This document shows, in pieces, positions 1 to 8,420 of a DNA stretch of 32,632 nt. The notes beneath the pieces were generated by a model, which had not been told where the DNA came from, searched no databases, and saw only the letters and a program-made list of their open reading frames with translations. The stretch lies in NCBI GenBank assembly GCA_049642385.1, contig JBAROU010000188.1:1-32632 (forward strand), read 5' to 3'. The translations under genes were made by a program, and so were the position numbers. Every line of letters starts with the position of its first letter. The first letter of the stretch is position 1. Origin of the DNA: JBAROU01 sp049642385. GTDB lineage: Bacteria; Chloroflexota; Dehalococcoidia; DSTF01; RBG-16-68-14.

Positions 1-1
1 G

Positions 2-796
2 ATAAGCCAGAACGACGTGTACCAGGGCCCGCAAGACGCGGTGAACACGTTCATCGCGTTTACGATGAACGTCGAGAAGCCGCCGTGGGACAACCCCGAC
101 ATCCGCAAAGCGGCGATGTACGCCATCAACCGCCAACAGTTCATCGAAATCGTCTACCGTGGCGACGCAAAGCCGAACGGTCTGGTCAACTGGGGAACGG
201 GCGCGTTCGCGCTTCCCGAGGACGAGCTGGATGAGCTCCAGCCGTTCGACCCGGAGCGCTCGAAGCAGCTGATCCAGGACGCCGGGTTTGACCTGCCGCT
301 GAAGGTGAAGGTGATGTTCCCCGGCAACAGCACGATTGAGGAGCACGACCAGCACCTGCCGGTCTGGCTGGAGCAGATGAAGGCGGCCGGGTTTGATGTG
401 CAGCAGGACGCGCAGGACTTCGGGACGTGGCTGGACAACTACACGAACAAGAACTACGACGCAAGCTTGGCCCTGAACCAAGTCTACGAAACTCCTGAGA
501 TTCCGCTCGACTTCCAGCACTCCAAGGGTCCGGCCGGCAGCAACATCTACTCGAACGGCTTGGAAGACCCGGAGGTGGACGCGGCGATCGAAGCGACGAA
601 GAAGATCACGGACACCCAGGAGCTGGTCGACGCGATCCATGAGGTCCAGCGAATGATCTACGCCAAGGGGCCGATGTTCTTGCCGATCGTCAGTCCGTTC
701 AGCCGGACGCTGTATTGGGACTTCGTGAAGAACTTGCCTACGGGCAGGGGAACAGCGGACCTGTTGCTCAGGCCATACATGTGGCTCGATATCTAG
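2..796 (+). CDS. ABC transporter substrate-binding protein, family 5 (partial, 5' end outside window)
   Basis: C-terminal 264 residues or so of an extracellular solute-binding protein of the peptide/nickel (SBP family 5) type; the reading frame is open to the window edge, so the signal peptide and N-terminal lobe are missing. Recognisable family features are the block NPDIRKAAMYAINR near the start of the fragment, which is the conserved 'VR.A...AIDR' segment, and the lobe closing with an aromatic-rich C-terminus. The protein would capture a ligand outside the membrane and deliver it to the two permeases encoded next, whose first start codon lies 10 nt after this stop. The ligand cannot be read from sequence: this family carries oligopeptides but also sugars, opines and other small molecules. 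Confidence 0.9.
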   Translation: MSQNDVYQGPQDAVNTFIAFTMNVEKPPWDNPDIRKAAMYAINRQQFIEIVYRGDAKPNGLVNWGTGAFALPEDELDELQPFDPERSKQLIQDAGFDLPLKVKVMFPGNSTIEEHDQHLPVWLEQMKAAGFDVQQDAQDFGTWLDNYTNKNYDASLALNQVYETPEIPLDFQHSKGPAGSNIYSNGLEDPEVDAAIEATKKITDTQELVDAIHEVQRMIYAKGPMFLPIVSPFSRTLYWDFVKNLPTGRGTADLLLRPYMWLDI

Positions 797-806
797 CAGA
801 CGGACA

Positions 807-1754
807 ATGCAGGCGTACATCATTCGGCGGCTGCTGAGCGGGATCATCATCCTCCTCGTCCTGTCGCTCGTGGTGTTCGTGCTGCTCCGACTCGCGCCTG
901 GCGACCCAGCCAAGCTCCGCTGCGGCATCGGCGCCAAACCCGCGTGTTTCGAGGCGGTCCGTGCCGAGCTGGGGCTGGATAAGCCGTTGGCTGTCCAGTA
1001 CTTTTCTTGGCTGGGAGATGTCGTGACCGGCGATCTGGGTACGGCGACGTTTAGCAAGAAGCCCGTGCTCGACTCGCTCAAGCAGCGCCTGCCGGTCACA
1101 GTGGAACTGCTGATCATCACGATCCTGGTGACGGTAGTGATCGGGATCCCGTTTGGCGTGATCTCGGCGCTTTATCGCAACGGGCCGGGCGATTACTTCG
1201 TGCGGCTCACGGCTGTGTTTGGTCTGGCCGTCCCGAGTTTCTGGGTGGCGACGCTGGTGCTCATCATCCCGCTTGAGCTATGGGGGTATGCGCCACCGCT
1301 CGGGCGAACCGTCGGCTTCTTCGATGATCCTTTTGCCAATCTGCGCCAGTTCATTCCGCCCGCGCTTGTGCTCGGCTGGGCATCGGCTGCGGGGGTGATG
1401 CGACTAGCGCGTTCTTCGCTGCTTGAAGTCATGCACACGGATTACATCCGCACGGCGCGGTCGAAAGGCCTGCGTGAGCAGTCTGTTGTCAGCCGTCATG
1501 CGCTGCGCAATTCGTTGATTCCTGTTGTCACCGTGCTCGGGCTCCAGATCGCCGGCCTGCTCGGCGGAGCGGTAATCATTGAACAGATTTTTGCCCTGCC
1601 GGGCGTAGGACTGTACTTCCTCCAGGCGCTCTTTGGAAGAGACTATCCTGTGGTGCAGAGTCTTACCTTGTATGTCGGCGTCATCGTGGTGCTGATGAAT
1701 CTCCTGGTCGACATCAGCTACGGGTGGCTCGATCCGCGCATCCGGTATTCATGA
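807..1754 (+). CDS. ABC transporter permease, DppB/OppB type
   Basis: 315-residue integral membrane permease, full length for DppB-like proteins. It starts with the typical MQAYIIRRLL segment running into the first membrane helix, followed by the LRLAPGDP motif that marks the family. The cytoplasmic EAA loop that contacts the ATPase is visible around residues 210-235 (ARSKGLRE...HALRNSLIP). About six membrane helices are evident from hydrophobic stretches. It sits 10 nt after the binding-protein gene and 8 nt before the second permease, so the three form one transcription unit. The two ATPase genes normally found with this system are not in the window and may lie upstream. Confidence 0.93.
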   Translation: MQAYIIRRLLSGIIILLVLSLVVFVLLRLAPGDPAKLRCGIGAKPACFEAVRAELGLDKPLAVQYFSWLGDVVTGDLGTATFSKKPVLDSLKQRLPVTVELLIITILVTVVIGIPFGVISALYRNGPGDYFVRLTAVFGLAVPSFWVATLVLIIPLELWGYAPPLGRTVGFFDDPFANLRQFIPPALVLGWASAAGVMRLARSSLLEVMHTDYIRTARSKGLREQSVVSRHALRNSLIPVVTVLGLQIAGLLGGAVIIEQIFALPGVGLYFLQALFGRDYPVVQSLTLYVGVIVVLMNLLVDISYGWLDPRIRYS

Positions 1755-1762
1755 GGTAAGTA

Positions 1763-2671
1763 ATGGCGCGCAACGAGGCAATCGGGGTGCTCGAGGCGGA
1801 TGCCGCGGCTGCTGTCAGGCCGAAGAGGCCTCCAGTCCCTGCAGCCCTGCGAGTCATTCGCCAGAACCCGCTAGGGTTTATCGGCTTCGTGACCATCGCG
1901 GCACTCGTCTTCGTCGCGGTCTTTGCTCCCTTGATCGCTCCGTACGACGTCGGCGACATCTCGTCGGGCGTGCCGCGCGAGAACCCGTCCTGGGACCACT
2001 GGTTCGGCACCGACGGGCTGGGCCGCGACCTGTTCAGCCGGGTGGTGTTTGGAGCGCGCATCTCGCTGGCCGTCGGCTTTCTTTCGGTGGGCGGCGCCAC
2101 AATTATCGCGACGGCGGCTGGCATTATCTCGGGCTACGTCGGCGGCTTCCTCGACAACATCATCCAGCGCATCGTCGACACGGCGATCGCGTTTCCTTTG
2201 CTGCTCCTGCTGCTGATCCTGGCGCAAGTGCTCGGCCCATCCTTCTGGACCGTGGTGTTGGCAGTAGGCCTCGGTATCGTTGCGCCGGTGACGCGAGTAG
2301 TGCGCGGCGCGGTCCTTTCGGAACGAAACAACCAGTATGTGGAAGCGGCGCGGGCGTTGGGAGCGTCCACGCCACGCATCCTCTTCGTCCATATCGCGCC
2401 GAACATCGTCGCGCTGGCGATCATCGTCGCGACGACGTTGCTCGGACTGGCGATCCTGGCCGAGGCGTCGCTTTCGTTCCTAGGGTTGGGCATTCCAGTG
2501 CCAAACCCGTCTTGGGGGACGGACGTTAACCTGGCGCGGCAGCAGTACCCTGTGCACATCTGGTGGGCGTTTTTCCCAGGCGCCGCGATCACGCTGACCG
2601 TGCTCGGCTTCAACCTGCTGGGCGACACATTGCGCGACGTCTTCGACCCGCGTTTGCGCGGCCGGCTCTAG
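1763..2671 (+). CDS. ABC transporter permease, DppC/OppC type
   Basis: 302-residue second permease of the peptide-type importer. A cytoplasmic N-terminus (about 35 residues, Ala/Arg/Pro-rich) leads into helix 1 with the pattern NPLGFIGF, then APLIAPYD and the family hallmark HWFGTDGLGRDLFSR near residues 75-90. The EAA loop is seen as VEAARALGAS...HIAPN around residues 193-215. A GAGG Shine-Dalgarno overlaps the end of the preceding gene (TGAGGTAAGTA before ATG), so translation is probably coupled. The gene is the last of the transporter unit and is followed by a GC-rich hairpin and then by convergent genes on the other strand. Confidence 0.93.
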   Translation: MARNEAIGVLEADAAAAVRPKRPPVPAALRVIRQNPLGFIGFVTIAALVFVAVFAPLIAPYDVGDISSGVPRENPSWDHWFGTDGLGRDLFSRVVFGARISLAVGFLSVGGATIIATAAGIISGYVGGFLDNIIQRIVDTAIAFPLLLLLLILAQVLGPSFWTVVLAVGLGIVAPVTRVVRGAVLSERNNQYVEAARALGASTPRILFVHIAPNIVALAIIVATTLLGLAILAEASLSFLGLGIPVPNPSWGTDVNLARQQYPVHIWWAFFPGAAITLTVLGFNLLGDTLRDVFDPRLRGRL

Positions 2672-2697
2672 ATCTCGACAGCAGCGCTGATAGCACG

Positions 2698-2724
2698 ACG
2701 CCCGGCTCGTGTCGAGCCGGGCGT
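2698..2724. terminator. GC-rich hairpin between convergent operons
   Basis: Perfect 12-bp inverted repeat (ACGCCCGGCTCG / CGAGCCGGGCGT) with a 3-nt TGT loop, placed between the stop of the DppC-type permease and the stop of the hydrolase on the opposite strand. Position and stem strength suggest a bidirectional transcription terminator or 3'-end stabiliser. There is no clear T-run on either side, so classical intrinsic termination is not certain. Confidence 0.6.
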
Positions 2725-2752
2725 AACAGTGTTGCCCCGGTAGCGCTACAGC

Positions 2753-3535
2753 CTATTCGCTCAGAAAGCCAGTCACCAGCCGCACGAAATCGTCACGCTT
2801 CTCGAACATGGGGAAGTGGCCGCACTCAGGCAGTATTTCGGCGCGCGAATCCTTGATGCGGGAGCGGAAGTCTTCGGCGTAGCTCGACGACACGAGGCCG
2901 TCCGATTCGCCCCAGATGATCAGCGTGGGCGCCTGGATGCGGTGGATACGGCGCTTCAGCCCACGGTCCGGGATCGGCCAGAGAAACTTGCCGGCCGCCG
3001 TCAGCGACCTCATCTGCTCGTACATCGCCTCCATCACGCCGTCGGCCCCCTCAGGAGCGCGAAACGCCTCGCGCACCGTCTCCGATAAGGGGTCGTGCCA
3101 GAGGTAGGGCAGAAGTTTGTCCGGCGTCACGGCGAAGAAGTCGAGCACCGGATCTTCGTCGCGCCAGAACCCGACCGGGTTCACCAGCACGAGGCGTCGT
3201 ACGCGGTGGGAGCAGAGGGCGGCGATCTCCGCCGCCAGCATCCCGCCCAGGGAGTGACCGACGATGTGCGCGGACTCAATGCCCAACTCGTCCATCACGT
3301 CGTGGTAGTAGAGGGCGAGGTCGACGATGTCGTCGATATGCTCCAGGCCCTCAGACGGGCCGAAGCCCGGATGCCAGGGCGTGTAGACCGTAAAGCGCTC
3401 GGCGAGCATGTCCAGGTACTGGCCGTCGTTCAGGCCGCCGGAGCCGTGGAGAAAGAGGAGCGGTTCACCAGAGCCGCGCCGACCGACTTCGGCATGAATG
3501 AGACCGTCTCGGATGGATAGCGCCTGTGTCTCCAT
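2753..3535 (-). CDS. Alpha/beta hydrolase
   Basis: 260-residue alpha/beta-hydrolase-fold enzyme. The HGSGG oxyanion-hole motif is at residues 30-34, the nucleophile elbow GHSLGG places Ser95, the acid is Asp212 in GESDG, and the catalytic His240 is in ECGHFP. The layout resembles the MhpC/meta-cleavage hydrolase and esterase branch; substrate unknown. The ATG at 3535 was chosen because it overlaps the stop of the upstream gene as TAATG, has GGAGG 7-8 nt upstream, and begins homologous-looking sequence; the frame is open 100 codons further upstream but that part only shadows the LLM gene. Coupling to the flavin oxidoreductase implies a two-step oxidation/hydrolysis pathway (inference). Confidence 0.92.
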   Translation of the reverse strand: METQALSIRDGLIHAEVGRRGSGEPLLFLHGSGGLNDGQYLDMLAERFTVYTPWHPGFGPSEGLEHIDDIVDLALYYHDVMDELGIESAHIVGHSLGGMLAAEIAALCSHRVRRLVLVNPVGFWRDEDPVLDFFAVTPDKLLPYLWHDPLSETVREAFRAPEGADGVMEAMYEQMRSLTAAGKFLWPIPDRGLKRRIHRIQAPTLIIWGESDGLVSSSYAEDFRSRIKDSRAEILPECGHFPMFEKRDDFVRLVTGFLSE

Positions 3536-4791
3536 TAGGAGCCTCCTGCCGCGACGCCGACGACTTCTGGTTGAGGCTCCGTGCGCTGATTCTCGGGGAG
3601 CGGGTTGATCCACCATTCGTCTTCGTAGTCGCTCCAGAGATGTCGAACGTGCGGCATAACTTCGCGTGCGAATAGCTCTGTGTTCTTGCGCACGAGCTCC
3701 GGTGGCATACTGCCGAACTGAAGCAGCACCATCATGTGCCCGATTCGGAGCGCCTTCGCCGCCTCTTCGAGCTGCTGGCGTACCGTCTCCGGCGAGCCGG
3801 CTAGGATGTAGCCGTTTTCGATGAAGTTCTTCCACTTGAGCTCGCCGGACATCGCCTGGACGGCCTGCCTCTCAAACTGGGCGCGCAGGCCAGCCTTGAC
3901 CGTCGCCATCGTGCGGTAGCCGGGCGCGTCGGCGAAGCCAGGGGCGACATGCAGACAGCGGTTGTAGAAGTACTCCGCGTGTTCCGCGTAGTCCTTCTCA
4001 GCCTGCGCGTCGCTCTCCGAGACGGCGACGAACTGGAGGAAGCCGGCTCGGTAAGGGTTTGGCTCCTTGCCCTGGCGCTCGACTTCGTCCCAGAAGCCCT
4101 TCATGACGCTCACGCCGCGCTGGTGCCCAAAGTAGCTCAGGTAGGAGTACATGTAGTCGTGCCGGGTCACCCACTCCCACGTTTCGATGCTGCCGCCCCC
4201 GGGGATCCAAATGGGCGGATGGGGCTTCTGAATGGGCTTGGGCCATGTGTTCACATAACGTAGCTGGGTGTATTTGCCGTTGAACGCGAACACCTCCGGT
4301 CGTGTCCACGCCTGCATGATCAGGTCGTGCGCCTCCTGGTATTTTTCGCGCAGGGTGGCTGGCACTGCCCCGTAGCAGAAGTTCGTATCCATCGACGTGC
4401 CCACCGGGAAGCCCGCGACGAGGCGGCCGCCGGTGAGACAGTCCAGCATGGCGAACTCCTCGGCGACGCGTGTGGGCGGGTTGTAGAGGGCGATGCTGTT
4501 GCCGAGCACGATGATCGCAGCGTCCTTGGTGCGCCGGGCGAGCGCCGCCGCCATCAGATTCGGCGAGGGCATCAGGCCGTAAGCGTTCTGGTGGTGCTCG
4601 TTGACGCATATCCCGTCGAAGCCGAGGGTGGCGGCGTACTCCAGCTCGTCCAAGTTCTCGTTATAGATCTGGTGGCCCTTAACCGGGTCGAACAGCTCGC
4701 TTGGCACGTCGACCCAGACGCTCGGGTTCTTCTCCCGAAAGTCTTCGGGCAAGAACCGGTAGGGCATGAGATGGAAAAAGTGAACCTTCAT
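3535..4791 (-). CDS. LLM class flavin-dependent oxidoreductase (luciferase-like monooxygenase)
   Basis: 418-residue TIM-barrel flavin (FMN or F420) oxidoreductase of the bacterial luciferase-like family. Family features include the N-terminal strand MKVHFFHLMPYRF, the GFDGICVNEHHQ block around residues 57-68 (the luciferase alpha-subunit EHH motif), the LTGGRLVAGFPVG segment near residue 120, and the PPIWIPGGGS block around 192-201. GGAGG lies 8 nt before the ATG. It is the first gene of a two-gene unit with the alpha/beta hydrolase, its TAA overlapping the hydrolase ATG by one base. The family oxygenates varied small organic compounds; no substrate can be named. The gene is divergent from the glycosyltransferase at 4931, across 139 bp with no good promoter on either side except a short AT-rich patch at 4835-4848. 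Confidence 0.93.
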   Translation of the reverse strand: MKVHFFHLMPYRFLPEDFREKNPSVWVDVPSELFDPVKGHQIYNENLDELEYAATLGFDGICVNEHHQNAYGLMPSPNLMAAALARRTKDAAIIVLGNSIALYNPPTRVAEEFAMLDCLTGGRLVAGFPVGTSMDTNFCYGAVPATLREKYQEAHDLIMQAWTRPEVFAFNGKYTQLRYVNTWPKPIQKPHPPIWIPGGGSIETWEWVTRHDYMYSYLSYFGHQRGVSVMKGFWDEVERQGKEPNPYRAGFLQFVAVSESDAQAEKDYAEHAEYFYNRCLHVAPGFADAPGYRTMATVKAGLRAQFERQAVQAMSGELKWKNFIENGYILAGSPETVRQQLEEAAKALRIGHMMVLLQFGSMPPELVRKNTELFAREVMPHVRHLWSDYEDEWWINPLPENQRTEPQPEVVGVAAGGS

Positions 4792-4930
4792 ACGTTAGAC
4801 CTCCGGCTTGGTTGTGGGTGGGCTAGCGGTCGCCATTATTGCATATTTCGCTCCCGCTCGCACCTTCGCGCCCAAGCCTCGCCGTGCGCGGTGGCGTGTC
4901 GACAGATCAGCCGCTATCCTCTGAGCGACC

Positions 4931-6211
4931 ATGAAGATCTGCTTCATCATGTACCAGGGGAACATGTACTCCGGTGGGCAGGGCGTCTACCTCTACTACC
5001 TCACCCGCGAGTTGGCGCGTATGGGCCACGAGGTGCACGTGCTGGCCGGACCTCCGTACCCCGATCTGGCCGAGGGCGTCATCGGCCACAACATCGAGAC
5101 GTACAGCTACTGGAGCTTCCACCACGAGAAGCAAAACTTCCTCTTCGAACGCAACCCGCTGACGCACTTCCACCCAGTGAATTTCTACGAATTCGTGTCG
5201 ACGAGGATCGCGCTCTCGTCACTGCTGCTTACGTTCAGCGTACGCGCGTGGCGAAAGCTGCAAGAGCTCTCCAGGGAGCACCGCTTCGATATCGTGCACG
5301 ACAACCAGACGCTGAGCTACGGCATCACGCTCATGCAGACGTCCGGCATTCCCGTCGTCGCAACGATCCACCACCCACTCACAATCGACCTTCAGAACGC
5401 TCTCCGGCAGGCCCGTAGCCCATACGAGATGATTCGCCGCACGCTCTGGTCGCCCTGGGTGATGCAGCAGCTCGTTGCAAGGCGCCTGCCGCGCGTGATC
5501 GCTGTCTCGGAGACGTCTCGCAAGGCCGTCCAGGAGGCGTTCAAGCTGGACCCCAACCGCATGCGTGTCGTCCACAACGGGATCGATACCGATACCTTTC
5601 GCCCGCTGCCTGGCGTAACGAAAGAGCGCGGCTTGCTGCTCTACGTCGGCAACTCTGAGGACCGGAACAAGGGCGCGCGCTACCTGATCGAGGCGCTCCA
5701 TCTGTTAGAGAACGACCAGCGCGACTATCACCTGGCGTTCGTCGATCACGAGAAGGAGAAGCTGCGGCTCGTGCCGCGCCTCGTGCAGGAGTACGGCCTC
5801 TCATCGCGGGTGGAGTTCACCGGCCACGTGTCGACCGAAGAGCTGGTGCGCCTGTACAACCGCGCCGAGCTGGTTGTCTCGCCGTCGCTCTATGAGGGCT
5901 TCGGTTTGCCCGCCGCCGAGGCGATGTCGTGCGAAGCACCGCTCATCGCGACGACGGGTGGCGCATTCCCCGAGGTGGTTGACCACGGTGAGACGGGCTG
6001 GCTGGTGCCGCCCGGCGATGCGCCGGCGCTCGCCGACGCGATCCGGATGATGATGGACAATCCGGGCCTGCGCGCCAAGCTCAGCACGGCTGGCCGCCAG
6101 GCAGTCCTCCAGCGCTTCAACTGGCGCAAGGCCGCTGCCGAGACCCTGGCCGTGTACGAGGAGGCGCTGGGGCGCCGTACGGGCGCTCAGGAGCCTGTCG
6201 CGGTGCCATGA
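4931..6211 (+). CDS. GT4 family glycosyltransferase, SGGQGVY type (paralogue 1)
   Basis: 426-residue GT-B fold, retaining glycosyltransferase family 4. The N-terminal Rossmann domain opens with a short strand then QGNMYSGGQGVY, the glycine-rich acceptor-side loop; HDNQTLSYG follows near residue 123 and IHHPL near 147. The C-terminal nucleotide-sugar domain carries VGNSEDRNKG and the EX7E motif at Glu322/Glu330 in YEGFGLPAAEA. It is the first of five closely similar paralogues in this window and the only one starting with ATG; there is no clear Shine-Dalgarno. Its stop overlaps the next methyltransferase start as ATGA. Donor and acceptor are unknown. A weak promoter candidate is TTGTGG-N16-CATTAT at 4812-4839. 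Confidence 0.92.
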   Translation: MKICFIMYQGNMYSGGQGVYLYYLTRELARMGHEVHVLAGPPYPDLAEGVIGHNIETYSYWSFHHEKQNFLFERNPLTHFHPVNFYEFVSTRIALSSLLLTFSVRAWRKLQELSREHRFDIVHDNQTLSYGITLMQTSGIPVVATIHHPLTIDLQNALRQARSPYEMIRRTLWSPWVMQQLVARRLPRVIAVSETSRKAVQEAFKLDPNRMRVVHNGIDTDTFRPLPGVTKERGLLLYVGNSEDRNKGARYLIEALHLLENDQRDYHLAFVDHEKEKLRLVPRLVQEYGLSSRVEFTGHVSTEELVRLYNRAELVVSPSLYEGFGLPAAEAMSCEAPLIATTGGAFPEVVDHGETGWLVPPGDAPALADAIRMMMDNPGLRAKLSTAGRQAVLQRFNWRKAAAETLAVYEEALGRRTGAQEPVAVP

Positions 6212-7104
6212 GCGCCCAGAACAGCGCGCCGGGCGAGCAGCGGGTCGACCCGGCGGAGTACACCGAGGAATACTATCTCACCAGCTGCGAGGGCTTCGAT
6301 CTCTACCGCGAAAGCGGCGGCGACACGCTTTCGCCTCGCCTTACGCACGCCCTAGACCTCGCCTCGATCGAAACGGGCGACCGCGTGCTCGATATTGCCT
6401 GCGGCCGCGGCGAGGTGGTGCTCCACGCGGCGCGCCGCGGAGCACGCGCCTTCGGCATCGATTACGCGAGCGCCGCCGCGACGCTGGCGCGCCGGCTCCT
6501 GGGCGCTGCGCCCGATGGCCCATCGCTGCGCATGGCTGTGGCGCAGATGGACGCGACGCGCTTGGGCCTTCCAGACGCGTCCTTCGATGCGATCTTCATG
6601 CTCGACTTCGTCGAGCATGTCTACCCGCTCGAGCTCGCCAACGCGTTCGACGAGGCGCGCCGGATCCTGAAGCCGTACGGCCGGCTGGTGATCCACACCT
6701 CGCCAAACCGGCTGTTCGAGGAGGTTGTCTACGCTCGTTACGTGCGCAACGTCCACCGCGCCGTGCTGGGCGTAGCGCGCAAGATCGGCTATCGAGACAA
6801 GCTGATCAACCCGATCATGCTGGGAACAGACCCTGAGCCGCCCCGCAACGAATACGAGCGGCGGCTGCACGTCAACGAGCAGAACCCGGACGAGCTGTGC
6901 CGGCTGCTCCAAACGCACGGCTTTCAGTCGATCATGGTGAATTTCTGGGAGCCGCCGGTCGGACAGTTCTTTGACGAACGGCGTTATCAGCTGGAGCTAC
7001 AGGCGCTCGACTGCATTCGCTTCTTACGGCCGTTCAGCCGCTACTGGCCGCTCAACCGCTACTTCTCCAACCATATCTGGATCACGGCCCAGCGCCCGCC
7101 CTGA
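6208..7104 (+). CDS. Class I SAM-dependent methyltransferase (1)
   Basis: 298-residue methyltransferase with a Rossmann fold: motif I VLDIACGRGE around residues 60-69, the acidic strand-2 end in FGIDYAS, motif II DAIFMLDFVEHVYP, and the post-motif LKPYGRLVIHTSPN. Methyltransferases of this build act on sugars, quinones or small molecules. Its ATG overlaps the stop of the glycosyltransferase by 4 nt (ATGA), so both are probably translated together, and the likely role is methylation of the glycan made by that enzyme. It is clearly different from the methyltransferase pair at 7547 and 8421: it lacks their PGGHVRIYR block and has a distinct C-terminus rich in aromatics. Confidence 0.9.
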   Translation: MSAQNSAPGEQRVDPAEYTEEYYLTSCEGFDLYRESGGDTLSPRLTHALDLASIETGDRVLDIACGRGEVVLHAARRGARAFGIDYASAAATLARRLLGAAPDGPSLRMAVAQMDATRLGLPDASFDAIFMLDFVEHVYPLELANAFDEARRILKPYGRLVIHTSPNRLFEEVVYARYVRNVHRAVLGVARKIGYRDKLINPIMLGTDPEPPRNEYERRLHVNEQNPDELCRLLQTHGFQSIMVNFWEPPVGQFFDERRYQLELQALDCIRFLRPFSRYWPLNRYFSNHIWITAQRPP

Positions 7105-7113
7105 CGGGCCACG

Positions 7114-7404
7114 TTACCCGACGAGATCGATGTCGACGAGCTTCCACGTGCCGTCAATGAGGCGAAAGCGGTCGCGCAGGACGAGCGTGCCCTCTTTGCC
7201 ATGGAACGTGACGACGAAGACGCGGTCGTCCCCCTCGGTCCCTCTCGGTTCGAGCTCGTAAGTATCGTAGTCCCACGTTGAGATGTCCAGGTCCATCGCT
7301 TTGCCGAAGGCGTCGTGGGTCATCAACCGGAGCGTGGCGCCAAAGTCGTTGCTGACGACGGCGTCGGCGCGGCTACGGGCGACCTCTTCGACATTGCCGG
7401 TCAT
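7114..7404 (-). CDS. Small NTF2/SnoaL-like protein
   Basis: 96-residue protein with the look of a small NTF2-like (SnoaL/Cif) fold: an N-terminal amphipathic helix (VARSRADAVVSNDFGATLRLMTHDAF), then alternating beta strands ending in TWKLVDIDLV, which is the common end of such domains. No catalytic residues can be assigned. The ATG at 7404 has GAGGT 6 nt upstream and a well-spaced promoter behind it (TTGAGC-N17-TACGCT). It converges on the methyltransferase gene, with only 9 nt between the stops, and diverges from the operon starting at 7547. It may be an unrelated single gene embedded in the glycan region. Confidence 0.7.
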   Translation of the reverse strand: MTGNVEEVARSRADAVVSNDFGATLRLMTHDAFGKAMDLDISTWDYDTYELEPRGTEGDDRVFVVTFHGKEGTLVLRDRFRLIDGTWKLVDIDLVG

Positions 7405-7421
7405 GGCGATACCTCGCAGGC

Positions 7422-7450
7422 AGCGTAGCAGCGCGTGAGACAGCGCTCAA
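7422..7450 (-). promoter_or_regulatory. Promoter of the small NTF2-like gene
   Basis: On the minus strand TTGAGC (7450-7445), 17-nt spacer, TACGCT (7427-7422); the expected start of transcription is about 10 nt upstream of the ATG at 7404. Same -35 hexamer and spacing as the promoter before the FabL-like gene. Confidence 0.5.
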
Positions 7451-7458
7451 CGGCCCGC

Positions 7459-7488
7459 TTGTTTGCATCTGCACGCGGGCGATATGCT
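7459..7488 (+). promoter_or_regulatory. Candidate promoter of the methyltransferase/GT4 operon
   Basis: TTGTTT (7459-7464), 18-nt spacer, TATGCT (7483-7488), about 50 nt upstream of the TTG start at 7547. It is the only reasonable sigma-70-type pair in the 142-bp divergent region for the plus strand and would drive the six-gene unit to 14203. Confidence 0.45.
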
Positions 7489-7546
7489 AGAACACTGAGG
7501 CGAATAGGCCGTTCGACGCCTGGCTGCGGCAGGGAGGAAGATTCGT

Positions 7547-8353
7547 TTGCCTGATAACATCGTTACCATCGACTTTCGCCGCCACCTGCACCTGGAAGCT
7601 CAAGACTGCGTACTCGACCTCGGCTCCGGCAACGGGCGGCACACCATCGAGGCGTGCCGGTGGCCGTGCCGGATCGTTTCAGTAGACGTCTCGCAGGAGG
7701 AGCTGCGCAAAGCGCGCTACTTCCTGCGCGCGCCGTCTGGCGCCTCGCCGTTCGACCACTACCACGATCAGCGCAAGGAGGGCTTCCTGGGCTGGGCTGA
7801 CTTCATCGTTGCCGACGCCCAGCACCTGCCCTTCCGCGACGGCGCCTTCGATAAGGTGATCTGCACCGAGGTGCTGGAGCACATTCCGGACGACAAGCTG
7901 GGCATCCGCGAGCTCTATCGGGTGGCGAAGGCCGGCGCGGACTTCGCGGTGAGCGTCCCTCGAAACGGGCCGGAGCGCTGGTTCTGGAGGCTGTCGTGGG
8001 AGTACTGGCACACGCCTGGGGGCCACGTCCGCATCTACCGCTCTGGCGAGATGGCTCGGTACTTGAGTGAGCAGGGCTTCTGGGTGCGCACCATCCGCTA
8101 TCGGCACGCGTTCCAGAGCGTCTACTGGTTCCTGCGCTGCACGTTTGGCAAGGACAACGAGCAGAGCCTTCTGCCGCGCATGGTCATGCGCTTCATCAAC
8201 TGGTATCACCGCCGCCGGCCGAGGATGGTCGAACGATTCGAGGCGACGGCGAACCTCGTCATCGGTAAGGATATGGTGCACTACGGCTCGAAGCCTGCCA
8301 CGGACGGCGCGAGCGATGGCTCATTCGCGCGGCAGGAGTCGTCCGTGCGTTGA
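7547..8353 (+). CDS. Class I SAM-dependent methyltransferase (2), PGGHVRIYR type
   Basis: 268-residue methyltransferase. Motif I is VLDLGSGNGRH at residues 22-32, strand 2 ends in VSVDVS, motif II is the DKVICTEVLEHIP block, and the C-terminal half carries PGGHVRIYR and a VYWFLRCTFGKDN segment. The start is TTG: AGGGAGGA at 7531-7538 lies 8 nt upstream and no better in-frame start exists before motif I. From memory, methyltransferases with the PGGHVRIYR block sit beside SGGQGVY-type GT4 genes in many Actinobacteria, so the association seems conserved. It is paralogous to the next gene. The substrate is unknown; glycan or polyprenyl-glycolipid methylation is an inference from neighbours. Confidence 0.88.
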   Translation: MPDNIVTIDFRRHLHLEAQDCVLDLGSGNGRHTIEACRWPCRIVSVDVSQEELRKARYFLRAPSGASPFDHYHDQRKEGFLGWADFIVADAQHLPFRDGAFDKVICTEVLEHIPDDKLGIRELYRVAKAGADFAVSVPRNGPERWFWRLSWEYWHTPGGHVRIYRSGEMARYLSEQGFWVRTIRYRHAFQSVYWFLRCTFGKDNEQSLLPRMVMRFINWYHRRRPRMVERFEATANLVIGKDMVHYGSKPATDGASDGSFARQESSVR

Positions 8354-8382
8354 GCGCGCCTGTCTTGCGTTGTGGGGAGGGG

Positions 8383-8408
8383 AAAGGACGGCCGCAGCGC
8401 CGTCCTTT
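8383..8408 (+). terminator. Intra-operon hairpin between two methyltransferase genes
   Basis: Perfect 10-bp inverted repeat AAAGGACGGC / GCCGTCCTTT with a 6-nt loop, 29 nt after one methyltransferase stop and 12 nt before the next start. The stem ends in TTT but no longer T-run follows, so it may be a weak terminator, attenuator or mRNA-processing/stability element. It is the only sizeable gap (67 nt) in an otherwise overlapping operon. Confidence 0.5.
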
Positions 8409-8420
8409 GAGAATTCGGCG

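Noticed and set aside
3536..3835. 100-residue upstream extension of the alpha/beta hydrolase
   Set aside because: It lies entirely inside the LLM gene in another frame; the ATG at 3535 has an SD and a TAATG overlap.
8067..8420. Upstream extension of methyltransferase 3
   Set aside because: Overlaps methyltransferase 2 and shows no methyltransferase sequence; ATG at 8421 aligns with the paralogue.
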